Shown: positions 27,076 through 35,888 of the stretch, one piece after another | How the letters are laid out: each line of letters opens with the position of its first letter | Position numbering within the stretch: position 1 is the first letter of the stretch | Assembly (NCBI GenBank): GCA_001829715.1 | Contig: MICC01000120.1 | Location: forward strand, 176-54,207 | DNA length: 54,032 bases | From: Sulfurimonas sp. RIFOXYB12_FULL_35_9 | Lineage (GTDB): Bacteria > Campylobacterota > Campylobacteria > Campylobacterales > Sulfurimonadaceae | Reading direction: 5' to 3' | Translations under genes and position numbers: made by a program | The notes under the pieces: model-generated | Database searches by the model: none | What the model was told of the DNA's origin: nothing | Seen by the model: only the letters and a program-made list of their open reading frames with translations

Positions 27076-27426
27076 GTGCAAGATAGCGAGTTAAAGTATT
27101 TTAAAGAGATTCTTGAAAGTAGAAAAGAGCAGATTATTAAAAACATTAGGGGCGTAAACGCAGAGTTGGATCAGTTGAGTTCGTTAGAATTAAACGATGA
27201 AGGTGATCATGCATCTGTAGACAATAGCTCTATGGTAGAGAGTGCAATTATACAGCAGCAAGAAAAAGAGTTAAGAGAAATCAATGTAACACTTGGAAAA
27301 ATTGTAACCGGTGATTATGGAATTTGTGAAATGTGTGAAGATCCGATAGGATTTCAGAGGCTAAAAGTGAAACCTCATGCCATATATTGTATAGATTGTA
27401 GAGAAATCGTAGAAAAAAATAAGTAA
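27076..27426 (+). CDS. dksA: DksA/TraR-type C4 zinc-finger regulator
   Basis: 116 residues. Small DksA homologue that binds the RNA polymerase secondary channel and works with ppGpp. Coiled-coil N-terminal half, acidic DEGDHAS segment, and a complete C4 zinc site Cys84, Cys87, Cys105, Cys108. The acidic tip residues of E. coli DksA (DxxDxA) correspond roughly to NDEGDHAS. GTG start after AAGGAATATAA. Located in the accD operon among translation-related genes. Confidence 0.9.
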   Translation: MQDSELKYFKEILESRKEQIIKNIRGVNAELDQLSSLELNDEGDHASVDNSSMVESAIIQQQEKELREINVTLGKIVTGDYGICEMCEDPIGFQRLKVKPHAIYCIDCREIVEKNK

Positions 27427-27436
27427 GGAGTAAATT

Positions 27437-28453
27437 ATGCATATAAAAAAATACACTGTAGCGGCATTTATATTAATTGTCTTAGTCGGTTGGTATGTTT
27501 ATGCTTTTATAACGCAAGAGAGCATGAGTATTGATTTTTTCGGAATAACGCTGCCGTCACTTTCAGTGGCAATGTGGGTTGTTGTGCCTCTTGTGATTTT
27601 ATATATAGCAAGTGTAATGCATATGTCATTTTACTCACTCTTAGGCAGCTTGAAACTCCGTAAGTATGAGAAAGATTATGAAAAAATCATCGAAGCGGTT
27701 ATGGATGCTTTTCTTTCAAAAGAGAACCGTTCTCATCTCTTTAAAACAGATAAATATAAACTTTTAGGCTCTTTGATTGATAATGCAGTAATATTCCCTA
27801 CTCAAGAGTTTAACGTAATCAGTGATAACAGAAAGTTAAATGAAGTTCTTAGTGCAATAAACAATATCAGAAACGGAGCTGTTGCTGATTTGAAAAAATA
27901 TTCACTCTCTCCGTCAAATGCACTTGTTATACAAAATGAGAGAAATAGATATAAAAAGGGCGATATCAGTGCTGATGATATATTAAACGCTAAAGATAGA
28001 TATGATGTGAGTTTACGCAAAGAGGCTTATGTCGATTTTGTTAAAAATGCAAAACTTGAAGCAATTGAGAAGTATAAGAGTTATATGACAAAAGAGTCAC
28101 TTCTTATAATTTTGTCAAGAATTAATGCAGATGCTAATACTATAGTAATTCCAAATGATTCATTGATACAGTTTTTTAAAGATTTGGAATTAGATTCAAA
28201 TAATTATATACAGGCATCAAAACAGTTGTCTCATGCAATGCTTCCGGAACAGAGAATTAAGCTATTTGAAACGCTAAGCAATGAGAGTGATATTGCAATG
28301 GAAGCGTATCTATTTACCCTGTTTGATTTAGAGATGTTAACACCTGCAAAAGATATTCTAGATCTTTCACAGCCAAATGAGTATATGCGTTTTAGAGCTT
28401 ATGCTTCCCTAAAAGAGTGCGGAAAAAATTTCAATATTAATCTTTTTGTATAG
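27437..28453 (+). CDS. conserved-looking membrane protein of unknown function
   Basis: 338 residues, not recognised. Two hydrophobic segments near the start (about 8-26 and 44-66) form a hairpin in the membrane; a short periplasmic loop (TQESMSIDFFGITLPSL) joins them. The remaining 270 residues are a helical, charged cytoplasmic domain without cysteine-rich or nucleotide-binding motifs. A TAAGGAG ribosome site precedes the ATG; 10 bases after dksA and 12 before dus, so it belongs to the accD-dus operon. Confidence 0.75.
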   Translation: MHIKKYTVAAFILIVLVGWYVYAFITQESMSIDFFGITLPSLSVAMWVVVPLVILYIASVMHMSFYSLLGSLKLRKYEKDYEKIIEAVMDAFLSKENRSHLFKTDKYKLLGSLIDNAVIFPTQEFNVISDNRKLNEVLSAINNIRNGAVADLKKYSLSPSNALVIQNERNRYKKGDISADDILNAKDRYDVSLRKEAYVDFVKNAKLEAIEKYKSYMTKESLLIILSRINADANTIVIPNDSLIQFFKDLELDSNNYIQASKQLSHAMLPEQRIKLFETLSNESDIAMEAYLFTLFDLEMLTPAKDILDLSQPNEYMRFRAYASLKECGKNFNINLFV

Positions 28454-28465
28454 CTTGTTTACCAA

Positions 28466-29419
28466 ATGATAAAAAACCTCTCTTTCGATAAGCCGGTATA
28501 TGTCCTAGCTCCACTTGCAGGGTATACCGATTTGCCTTTTAGAAGCGTTGTTAAAAAATTTGGAGCAGATTTGACCGTAAGTGAAATGCTTAGTTCAAAC
28601 GCTCTGGCTTACGGTTCTGCAAAAACACTTCACATGATAGAAAAAAGTCCAAATGAAGATCCATACTCCGTTCAAATTGCAGGCTCCGAAGTAGATATTA
28701 TAAAACGTGCAGTCGAAGTCTTAAATGAGCAAGATGGCATAGATATAATAGATCTTAATTGCGGTTGCCCTGTTCCTAAAATAGTAGGTCACGGAAGTGG
28801 AAGCTCTCTTCTTTTAAATCTTCCTCTTATGGGTGATATTATAAAAACTATCAAAGACACGTCCAATAAGAGCCTTACAAGTGTAAAAATAAGACTTGGT
28901 TTTGAGAAAAAAAATCATATAGAAATAGCAAAAATGGTTGAAGACAGCGGAGCAGATTTTTTAGCCGTTCATGGCAGAACACGTGCCGGAAAGTTTAAAT
29001 CGGCAGTTGATTATGATGCAATAAGAGAGATCAAAGAAGCTGTAAAAATTCCGGTAATTGCAAACGGAGATATCGACTCTTACGAAAAGGCAAAGTGGGT
29101 TCTGGAGCATACTGGAACTGATGGAGTTATGATAGGAAGAGGTGCAATCGGTGCTCCTTGGATATTTCATCAGCTTAAAAACGGAACTGAGCACATTGAC
29201 AAAAATATTAAGCATGCTATAATCATGGAGCATTTTGACAAGATGATAGAGTTCCATAGTGCTCATGGTGTTCCTATGTTTAGAAAACATACACATACCT
29301 ACTCTAAAGGTTACAGAGGCGCTTCGCTCCTTAGGGATGGCGTAAACCGCATAGTGGATGCTGAAGAGTATCGCGCTTTAATAGATGATTTTTTTAAAAA
29401 TAGTGAGACAGTTTGTTAA
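28466..29419 (+). CDS. dus: tRNA-dihydrouridine synthase
   Basis: 317 residues. FMN-dependent TIM barrel reducing uridine in tRNA D-loops. Opening VLAPLAGYTDLPFR, the signature DLNCGCPVPKI with the catalytic Cys101, KIRLGF, and VHGRTRAGKF followed by IPVIANGDIDS with VMIGRGAIGAPWIF are all present. Most like the DusB branch. Overlaps the following gene by 7 bases. Confidence 0.95.
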   Translation: MIKNLSFDKPVYVLAPLAGYTDLPFRSVVKKFGADLTVSEMLSSNALAYGSAKTLHMIEKSPNEDPYSVQIAGSEVDIIKRAVEVLNEQDGIDIIDLNCGCPVPKIVGHGSGSSLLLNLPLMGDIIKTIKDTSNKSLTSVKIRLGFEKKNHIEIAKMVEDSGADFLAVHGRTRAGKFKSAVDYDAIREIKEAVKIPVIANGDIDSYEKAKWVLEHTGTDGVMIGRGAIGAPWIFHQLKNGTEHIDKNIKHAIIMEHFDKMIEFHSAHGVPMFRKHTHTYSKGYRGASLLRDGVNRIVDAEEYRALIDDFFKNSETVC

Positions 29420-30549
29420 AAATAAGCAACACAATTAAGACATTAGATGAGAGTGATATAGGAGATAACCTACTGCACTATGATTATAATGTTAAACATC
29501 TTTTAACTCTTATAAGAAAAGGCATAAGCGAGGATGACCCTCATTTCTTAAGCTCTTACCGTTCTTTTGAGGGAGAAGTGTTTGAGAATTTTGTTTATGA
29601 AAAACTTTTGATATATGCGGCTCAAAATGAAAATATAGAAAAGTTTGTTTTAAAAGGCTTCCATCAAGATAGAATAAAAGCACATGCAAATACTCTCTCT
29701 ATAAGTGAAAAGCAGCAGATTGTTTATCGAACTAAAAACAGAGAGATTAGCGAATTTGATGCTATGTTTATTACAAAAGACAAAGAGCTCTATTTTGTAG
29801 AGATGACTCTTGTAAAATCAGTTTTAAAACTTAGAAAAAGACTTAGAAAAAAGAAAGCTCTTTTAGAGATTATCTTTCCAAATTATGTGATAAAAGCATT
29901 AATTATTTTAAATGATGGTGCTACCGGAGCCAGACAGTTTCCTTCTTACTGTAATGTTTGGTTTACAGAGGAGTTTTCTGCCAAAGCCGTACTTGAGTAT
30001 ATTGTAGATACTGATTCTAAAAAGCTTCTTCCTAAAAAAAGACCAAAATCTCCAAAGATGATAGAAGCACACACTCTAAAACTTTATCCTTTTAGATATT
30101 ACAATACAATTTCATGGATAACAAAAAGCTTGCGAGCACATAAGAAACATATTTTAGATATGAATTTTCTAATGAGTGAAAAAGTTCAAAGATACCATGA
30201 CCTTTATAATAAATTTTATATCGGCTATATTGATGCGGTTGAAATAAGAGACGAATTGGCTTTGGATAGTAATTATAAAGATGATCACAGAGTGATTGTG
30301 GCGATAGAGAAGAAGCACTCAGAAGAGATAGTTTTAACTTACTATGTGCAACAAGCTCGTAAAAATCTCTATCTCTACTCATATGACGATAACCAAAAAA
30401 TCGTAAAAGAGAAGAAAGATCCATACGGTATTACCATAACAGAGGTATATCACATAAGCAAAATGATGGGTGAAGAGTATAAACTTAATATATCAAATCT
30501 TCATACAATTAAAAAACTTCTTCAAGAGAGAACCTTAACTGAGAGTTAA
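29413..30549 (+). CDS. unknown protein with PD-(D/E)xK-like pattern
   Basis: 378 residues, not recognised as a named family. Around residues 53-135 the order of elements suggests a restriction-endonuclease-like core: a helix with EGEVFEN (Glu53-Glu58), then SEFDAMF (Asp116), then ELYFVEMTLVK (Glu130, Lys135), followed by a very basic helix (KLRKRLRKKK). The canonical E-x-K is altered to E-x-T with Lys three residues on. The C-terminal 200 residues are mixed helix/strand without obvious motifs. TTG start inside dus. The 3' end overlaps the convergent fliO-like gene by 4 bases. Confidence 0.7.
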   Translation: MLKISNTIKTLDESDIGDNLLHYDYNVKHLLTLIRKGISEDDPHFLSSYRSFEGEVFENFVYEKLLIYAAQNENIEKFVLKGFHQDRIKAHANTLSISEKQQIVYRTKNREISEFDAMFITKDKELYFVEMTLVKSVLKLRKRLRKKKALLEIIFPNYVIKALIILNDGATGARQFPSYCNVWFTEEFSAKAVLEYIVDTDSKKLLPKKRPKSPKMIEAHTLKLYPFRYYNTISWITKSLRAHKKHILDMNFLMSEKVQRYHDLYNKFYIGYIDAVEIRDELALDSNYKDDHRVIVAIEKKHSEEIVLTYYVQQARKNLYLYSYDDNQKIVKEKKDPYGITITEVYHISKMMGEEYKLNISNLHTIKKLLQERTLTES

Positions 30550-30550
30550 G
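30534..30550. terminator. compact hairpin over convergent stops
   Basis: CTTAACT / AGTTAAG 7-bp stem with a GAG loop covers the overlapping stop codons of the two convergent genes. No U-run follows, so intrinsic termination is uncertain. Confidence 0.35.
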
Positions 30551-31439
30551 CCTCATACAGTATAGAAGCCGCTTTTTCTTTATATGTCTGTAGAGGCTCT
30601 TTAATCTTCGTGTCACTGCTTAAAAATCTTTCAAGCTCATGGTGTCTACTTTGCAAGATAGTGTTGAAATCATCCTGTGAAGCCGGTCTATTGTCCGTAA
30701 ATTTATCAAGAATAATATTCCCTTTGCCCATTAAAACAAGGTAGCTTTGATCTCCAAAGTCGAGCATAACAACACTGTTCTCACCATCAAGAGGTTTTTG
30801 AAACCTAATGCTTACATTTTTATTGTCTAAATTGAAATTTTCTATAATCTGTTCATTATTTGGACTCTCTTTGTCCCCTTTAAAAAGCCAAGAAGAGGGT
30901 TCTTTCTTGTTTTGGGCAGCAGAGACTCTTTTTTTAATATAAAAGAGAGTTATAATCCCCAATATAAGGATAGTTACAACTATGTAGTAGCTAGCAGATA
31001 TATCATCATCTTTTTTTGTTGGAAGGGAATTTAAAGAAGGAGCTTGTGCCTCTTTTGTCTCCTGCGCATTTGCAGTCGGCAGAGATGTTGTGGCAAATCT
31101 GAGCCTTAACCCGTAAGCATCAGATGTTTTTGAAGCTTGCAAAGTTACACTCGGCGGTACTTCTGCAACTATTTCCGTATAATCTTGCATAGGCGTAATA
31201 GTGATTGATTTTATATATTTTGATGTAAGTTGTTTGATTTTTGATGACTCTATAGAGGCATTTTGAAGCTTAATAGAGATAGAAGAATCACCGACTCTCT
31301 GTTTTATAACCCCGTCATACGGAGTATCAAACGTAATCATGACGTCTACTCTATCAGTTCTGTCATAAATATTATAACTTAGAATTTTTGAAGCATAAAG
31401 GGCTAAGGGAAGAATAAAAATAAGAAGATATTTAATCAT
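30546..31439 (-). CDS. FliO-like flagellar export/membrane protein with AMIN-like periplasmic domain
   Basis: 297 residues. N-terminal signal sequence (about 1-16, LLIFILPLALYASK), a periplasmic beta domain (about 20-110, RVDVMITFDTPYDG to YTEIVAEV) resembling AMIN-type folds, a linker, one transmembrane helix (about 148-167), and a cytoplasmic domain typical of FliO in its NVSIRFQKPLDGENSVVMLDFG and SYLVLMGKGNIILDKF strands. FliO helps assemble the FliPQR export gate. Helicobacter FliO also has an extended periplasmic part. Starts as ATGA overlapping fliN, so it is coupled to the motor-switch gene. Identification is inferred, not certain. Confidence 0.65.
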   Translation of the reverse strand: MIKYLLIFILPLALYASKILSYNIYDRTDRVDVMITFDTPYDGVIKQRVGDSSISIKLQNASIESSKIKQLTSKYIKSITITPMQDYTEIVAEVPPSVTLQASKTSDAYGLRLRFATTSLPTANAQETKEAQAPSLNSLPTKKDDDISASYYIVVTILILGIITLFYIKKRVSAAQNKKEPSSWLFKGDKESPNNEQIIENFNLDNKNVSIRFQKPLDGENSVVMLDFGDQSYLVLMGKGNIILDKFTDNRPASQDDFNTILQSRHHELERFLSSDTKIKEPLQTYKEKAASILYEA

Positions 31440-31774
31440 AATCGCTCTTTTGCAAGATGGTATAAAACGGCACTTGAATCTAAGATTTCATTAATACGAA
31501 TTGCAAGATTTTTTTCATATACCATAACCTCGCCTTTGCCTAATATACGACCGTTTACATAAGATTCCACACTCTCCCCGGCAGGTTTTTTTAGATCTAT
31601 AATAGAACCTTTTGTAAGTTTTAAAATCTCCCCGATAGAGAGTTCAGTTTCACCCAAATCAGATATGAATTCAACCTCCATATCCAACAATCCCGAATAG
31701 TCCATCCATGAAAGTTCTTCATCAGGATCAAATACGGACTCTTTTGCTCCGTAATTGTATTTTTTATGTCTCAA
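31436..31774 (-). CDS. fliN: flagellar motor switch protein FliN
   Basis: 112 residues. SpoA (surface presentation) domain, with LLDMEVEFISDLGETELSIGEI, GSIIDLKKPAGESVES and the signature YVNGRILGKGEVMVYEKNLAIRINEI: the G-E-V-x(6-7)-A-x-R-I arrangement is diagnostic of FliN. It forms the lower C-ring that binds CheY-P and switches rotation. The start is a TTG immediately adjoining the stop of the CheX-like gene, with AAGGAATTATAG in front as ribosome site. Confidence 0.93.
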   Translation of the reverse strand: MRHKKYNYGAKESVFDPDEELSWMDYSGLLDMEVEFISDLGETELSIGEILKLTKGSIIDLKKPAGESVESYVNGRILGKGEVMVYEKNLAIRINEILDSSAVLYHLAKERL

Positions 31775-32197
31775 CTATAATTCCTTGATAGCAATAATCA
31801 TTTCATCATTCTCAATTTTTAAAACTTTTATTTCATCATGCTCAAGATCAAAACTGCCTATTTTCTCAAAATGCGGAGTAAACATATTGTAAGCATATTC
31901 ATTAGTCTTTTGTGCTAGAACTTTAGCACTTCCGACTATCAAGTTCGTTGTCTCAAGCATCATATCAACTAAAGTCTCTTCATCGCTCTCATCCTCTTCT
32001 AAAAGAGCAGTCGCAACTCTTTGTGCAAAACCGAGTGATGCAGCGATATAAATTCTATATTTTTTTGAGCTTATCGTCTCTATATCTATATAAGCAATAA
32101 GTGTTCTCATTTGAGCCGTCTTATCGTTAATCTCATGTGGAACTCTGATTTGGTGAATACAAAAATTTTGTGAAGCTTCCATAATTATGTTTAACAT
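31775..32197 (-). CDS. CheX-like chemotaxis phosphatase
   Basis: 140 residues, near the size of Thermotoga CheX. The helix VDMMLETTNLIVGSAKVLA carries the CheC/CheX/FliY phosphatase signature D-x3-E-x2-N as Asp78, Glu82 and Asn85. The flanking strands (LIAYIDIETI and MFTPHFEKIGSFDL) fit the CheX fold. These proteins dephosphorylate CheY-P. Position directly upstream of fliN in an apparent three-gene operon supports a motility role. Divergent from the TauE/SafE gene. Confidence 0.72.
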   Translation of the reverse strand: MLNIIMEASQNFCIHQIRVPHEINDKTAQMRTLIAYIDIETISSKKYRIYIAASLGFAQRVATALLEEDESDEETLVDMMLETTNLIVGSAKVLAQKTNEYAYNMFTPHFEKIGSFDLEHDEIKVLKIENDEMIIAIKEL

Positions 32198-32269
32198 TCT
32201 TTAAACCCCTATTTGAAATGATTATACTTCAATGAATCTCAAAGTAAAATTAAACGCTGATTTAGATGA

Positions 32270-32275
32270 TATAAT
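32270..32275 (+). promoter_or_regulatory. -10 box upstream of the TauE/SafE gene
   Basis: TATAAT in GATGATATAATTCG, 21 bases before the ATG; no good -35. Confidence 0.5.
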
Positions 32276-32296
32276 TCGAAAAAAAAGTTTTAGCAT

Positions 32297-33028
32297 ATGA
32301 TAGAGTTAATTTTTTTAGGTATAGGTATCGGTCTTTTATCGGGATTTTTCGGCATCGGCGGCGGAACCATACTTGTTCCTTCTCTCATGTTGCTTGGACA
32401 TCAAATAAAAGATGCGATAGGTATTTCTGTTATACAGATGGTTTTTAGTTCTGCTTATGGCAGTTATTTAAACAGGAGAAACAAAACTCTAGATGTCTCT
32501 ATGGGCTTGGTTATCGGCAGCGGTGGTTTTATAGGTGCTCTTTTGAGCGGGTTTATAGTATCAAAAATTGATGATAAAACTCTAGAAGTTATATTTTTAT
32601 CTTTTGCCGCTTTTGCTCTTATTAGACTTTTCTTTAAAACGAAGCAGGGTGCTGTACAAAAAGATGTAAATAGAGCTATTCTTTTTACCATCGGTCTAGT
32701 TTTAGGGGTATTGGGAATGCTAATCGGTGTTGGAGGAAGTATACTTTTAGTTCCGATACTTGTGGGATTTTTACATGTAGATCTTAAAAGAGCAATATCT
32801 TCAGGTCTCTTTTTTGTAGTTTTTTCATCTGTTTCCGGTCTTGTTTCTCACTCATTAAGCAGAGAGATAGATTTTTACAGCGGTATAATTATAGGTTTAT
32901 CATCGCTTGTAGGAGTATATATAGGAATACACCTTAAGGATAAAGTAGATGCAGTATTGCAAAAAAAATTGTTAGTAGGTTTTTATCTTTTAATAGTAAT
33001 ATATTTAACAAAAAGAATATTTTTTTAG
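32297..33028 (+). CDS. TauE/SafE family permease
   Basis: 243 residues, about eight hydrophobic spans. Two inverted halves each begin with the family glycine motif: GIGIGLLSGFFGIGGGTILVP split near residue 8-28, and VLGMLIGVGGSILLVPILVG near 137-156. Members export sulfite, sulfoacetate or other organosulfur anions, or have unknown substrates. Family members are plausible in a sulfur-oxidising organism, but nothing nearby fixes the substrate. 16 bases before uvrA. Confidence 0.9.
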   Translation: MIELIFLGIGIGLLSGFFGIGGGTILVPSLMLLGHQIKDAIGISVIQMVFSSAYGSYLNRRNKTLDVSMGLVIGSGGFIGALLSGFIVSKIDDKTLEVIFLSFAAFALIRLFFKTKQGAVQKDVNRAILFTIGLVLGVLGMLIGVGGSILLVPILVGFLHVDLKRAISSGLFFVVFSSVSGLVSHSLSREIDFYSGIIIGLSSLVGVYIGIHLKDKVDAVLQKKLLVGFYLLIVIYLTKRIFF

Positions 33029-33044
33029 AGGGAATGAGCAGTAA

Positions 33045-35876
33045 ATGAAAAATAGAGATGTCATCAAGATAACAGGTGCCAGAGAGAACAATTTAAAAAA
33101 TATATCGCTTGAGATACCGAAAAATCAGCTAGTAGTTTTTACTGGATTAAGCGGAAGCGGGAAGTCAACTTTGGCTTTTGATACGCTTTACGCCGAGGGA
33201 CAAAGACGCTACATGGAGTCACTCTCTTCCTATGCAAGGCAGTTTCTTGATCGCGTCGGCAAACCTGATGTGGATAAAATTGAGGGACTTACGCCGGCAA
33301 TTGCCATAGACCAGAAAACAACCTCTAAAAATCCACGTTCAACCGTAGGAACAATTACCGAGATATATGACTACTTGAGGCTTCTGTACGCTCGTGTTGG
33401 GACTCAGCATTGCCATAAGTGCAATAAAGAGATCTCCCAGATGAGTGCTTCGGATATTATCGCTCAAGTTGCAAAACTCCCGGAGGATGCAAAACTTGTC
33501 ATCATGGCTCCGATTGTAAATGAAAAGAAAGGCGCTTATGCCGATGTAATCGAATCTTTAGTTCATAAAGGTTATGTGAGAGCTATGATAGACGGTGTAA
33601 TGGTGCGTTTGGATGAGGAGATAGAGCTCTCTAAAACAAAAAAACATACCATAAAGGTAGTAATTGACAGGGTTGTAGTTAAGCCGGAAAACAAAGAGAG
33701 AATAGCTGCCGATGTTGAAAAAGCCTTAAAAGAGAGCTATGGCGAACTTGAAGTTGAGATACTAAATCACGAAGAGTTGGGTTTAAAACACTCACATATC
33801 CACTACAGCGAGCATAATGCATGTTTTGACTGTAAGATAAGTTTTGAGCCGCTTGAGCCGCTTTCTTTCTCTTTTAACTCTCCAAAGGGTGCATGTAGTG
33901 AGTGTGACGGACTTGGGATTCGTTATGCGCTTGACCATGACAAGATAATCGACAGGGATTTGAGCATAGAGAGTGGTGCGGTTAAGATAATTTACGGCTT
34001 TAACAAGGGATACTATTTCGCATTTTTAAAAGGGTTTTGTACAGCAAACGGTATTGATACTAAAATTCCCTATTCTGATCTTGAAGAGTACCAAAAAAAG
34101 GCTATTTTACACGGCGGAATCGATGAAGTAAGTTTTTTATGGAAGAGCCATGAAGTAAAAAGAGTATGGCCCGGAATCGTTAAGATAGCTTACGATATGT
34201 TCAAAGATGAAAAAGAGCTTTCAGACTACATGAGTGAAAAAACATGCAGCGTATGTAATTCGCATAGATTAAAAAGAGAGTCTTTAGCCGTAAAAGTTGC
34301 AGGGAGAGGTATCGCTGAAATTTTGGATATGCCTATTTCAAAAAGTTACGAATGGTTTGGAAATAAAGATAATTTTATCAATTTAACAAAACAAAATACG
34401 CAAATATCCGAGCCGATTTTAAATGAGATCAGAGAGAGGCTCTACTTTTTGTTTGATGTCGGACTCGGCTACATAACGCTAGGTCGTGATGCAAGAACCA
34501 TAAGCGGCGGCGAGGCACAAAGGATTCGCATTGCTTCGCAGATTGGAAGCGGTTTGACGGGTGTTTTATATGTTTTAGATGAACCGAGTATCGGGCTTCA
34601 TGAAAGGGATACTTTAAAACTCATCAGAACGCTTAGAAGTCTTCAGGAAAAGGGGAACAGCGTTATCGTTGTCGAACATGACAAAGAGACTATAGAAAAT
34701 GCAGATTTTATAGTAGATATAGGAAGCGGTGCGGGAAAATTTGGCGGAGAGGTTGTTTTTGCCGGAACTTTGGATAAGCTGAAAAAAGCTAAAACACTTA
34801 CGGCTGATTATCTCTACGGCAGAAAAAAGATAGAGTATTTTTATAGACGCAAACAAGAGAAATTTATAGAGATAAAAAATGTAACGTTAAACAATATTAA
34901 TAATCTAAGTGCGAAAATACCGTTAAATAATTTTGTATGTATTACAGGTGTTAGCGGAAGCGGAAAAAGCTCTTTGATGCTTCAAACGCTTCTTCCGACT
35001 GCTCGAGAGTTGCTAAACCATGCGAGAAAAGTAAATAAAGTTGCCGGTGTGGAGATAACAGGTCTTGAACATGTGGATAAAGTAATTTACCTAGACCAAA
35101 GCCCAATCGGACGTACTCCAAGATCCAATCCGGCAACATATACGGGTGTAATGGATGAGATAAGAAATCTTTTTGCTCAAACAAAAGAGGCACAGATAAG
35201 AGGCTATACAAGTTCAAGATTTAGCTTTAACGTCAAAGGCGGAAGATGCGAGAAGTGTCAAGGCGAGGGCGAAAACAAGATAGAGATGCACTTCTTGCCG
35301 GACATTATGGTCAAATGTGATACATGTCACGGCACAAGATACAATCAGCAGACTTTGGAAGTTTTATATAAAGGCAAAACTATCTCTGATGTGCTAAATA
35401 TGAGTGTGGATGAGGCTTTTGAATTTTTCAAACCGATTCCAAAAATACACCAGATTCTCTCTACGCTTGTTGATGTAGGTTTGGGTTACATTACCCTCGG
35501 GCAAAACGCGGTAACGCTCTCAGGCGGTGAAGCTCAAAGAATTAAACTCTCAAAAGAACTCAGCCGCAGAGATACCGGTAAAACTCTATATGTCCTTGAT
35601 GAGCCGACAACTGGGCTTCACTTTGCAGATGTCGATAGACTAACCGGAGTTCTTCATAAGTTTGTAGAGCTTGGAAATTCGGTACTTATCATAGAACATA
35701 ATCTTGACATGATAAAAAATGCCGACTATGTTATAGATATGGGACCTGAAGGCGGAAACGGCGGCGGTCTAATCATCGCAGAGGGAACTCCTGAAGAGGT
35801 GGCTGGTAGTCATGAGAAGACAGGAAGCTATACAGGTAAATATTTAGAAAAAGAGCTGGCACTTCACAATAAATAA
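33045..35876 (+). CDS. uvrA: excinuclease ABC subunit A
   Basis: 943 residues, normal. Damage-sensing ATPase of nucleotide excision repair. Two ABC cassettes: Walker A GLSGSGKST (34-42) and GVSGSGKSS (635-643), signature motifs TISGGEAQRIRIASQIG and TLSGGEAQRIKLSKEL, with Walker B segments VLDEPSIGLH and VLDEPTTGLH. Zinc modules are visible as CHKC, CFDC/CSEC, CSVC and CEKC/CDTC. ATG preceded by GAGGGAATGAG. Followed 12 bases later by selD. Confidence 0.98.
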   Translation: MKNRDVIKITGARENNLKNISLEIPKNQLVVFTGLSGSGKSTLAFDTLYAEGQRRYMESLSSYARQFLDRVGKPDVDKIEGLTPAIAIDQKTTSKNPRSTVGTITEIYDYLRLLYARVGTQHCHKCNKEISQMSASDIIAQVAKLPEDAKLVIMAPIVNEKKGAYADVIESLVHKGYVRAMIDGVMVRLDEEIELSKTKKHTIKVVIDRVVVKPENKERIAADVEKALKESYGELEVEILNHEELGLKHSHIHYSEHNACFDCKISFEPLEPLSFSFNSPKGACSECDGLGIRYALDHDKIIDRDLSIESGAVKIIYGFNKGYYFAFLKGFCTANGIDTKIPYSDLEEYQKKAILHGGIDEVSFLWKSHEVKRVWPGIVKIAYDMFKDEKELSDYMSEKTCSVCNSHRLKRESLAVKVAGRGIAEILDMPISKSYEWFGNKDNFINLTKQNTQISEPILNEIRERLYFLFDVGLGYITLGRDARTISGGEAQRIRIASQIGSGLTGVLYVLDEPSIGLHERDTLKLIRTLRSLQEKGNSVIVVEHDKETIENADFIVDIGSGAGKFGGEVVFAGTLDKLKKAKTLTADYLYGRKKIEYFYRRKQEKFIEIKNVTLNNINNLSAKIPLNNFVCITGVSGSGKSSLMLQTLLPTARELLNHARKVNKVAGVEITGLEHVDKVIYLDQSPIGRTPRSNPATYTGVMDEIRNLFAQTKEAQIRGYTSSRFSFNVKGGRCEKCQGEGENKIEMHFLPDIMVKCDTCHGTRYNQQTLEVLYKGKTISDVLNMSVDEAFEFFKPIPKIHQILSTLVDVGLGYITLGQNAVTLSGGEAQRIKLSKELSRRDTGKTLYVLDEPTTGLHFADVDRLTGVLHKFVELGNSVLIIEHNLDMIKNADYVIDMGPEGGNGGGLIIAEGTPEEVAGSHEKTGSYTGKYLEKELALHNK

Positions 35877-35888
35877 TCAAGGAAACAG

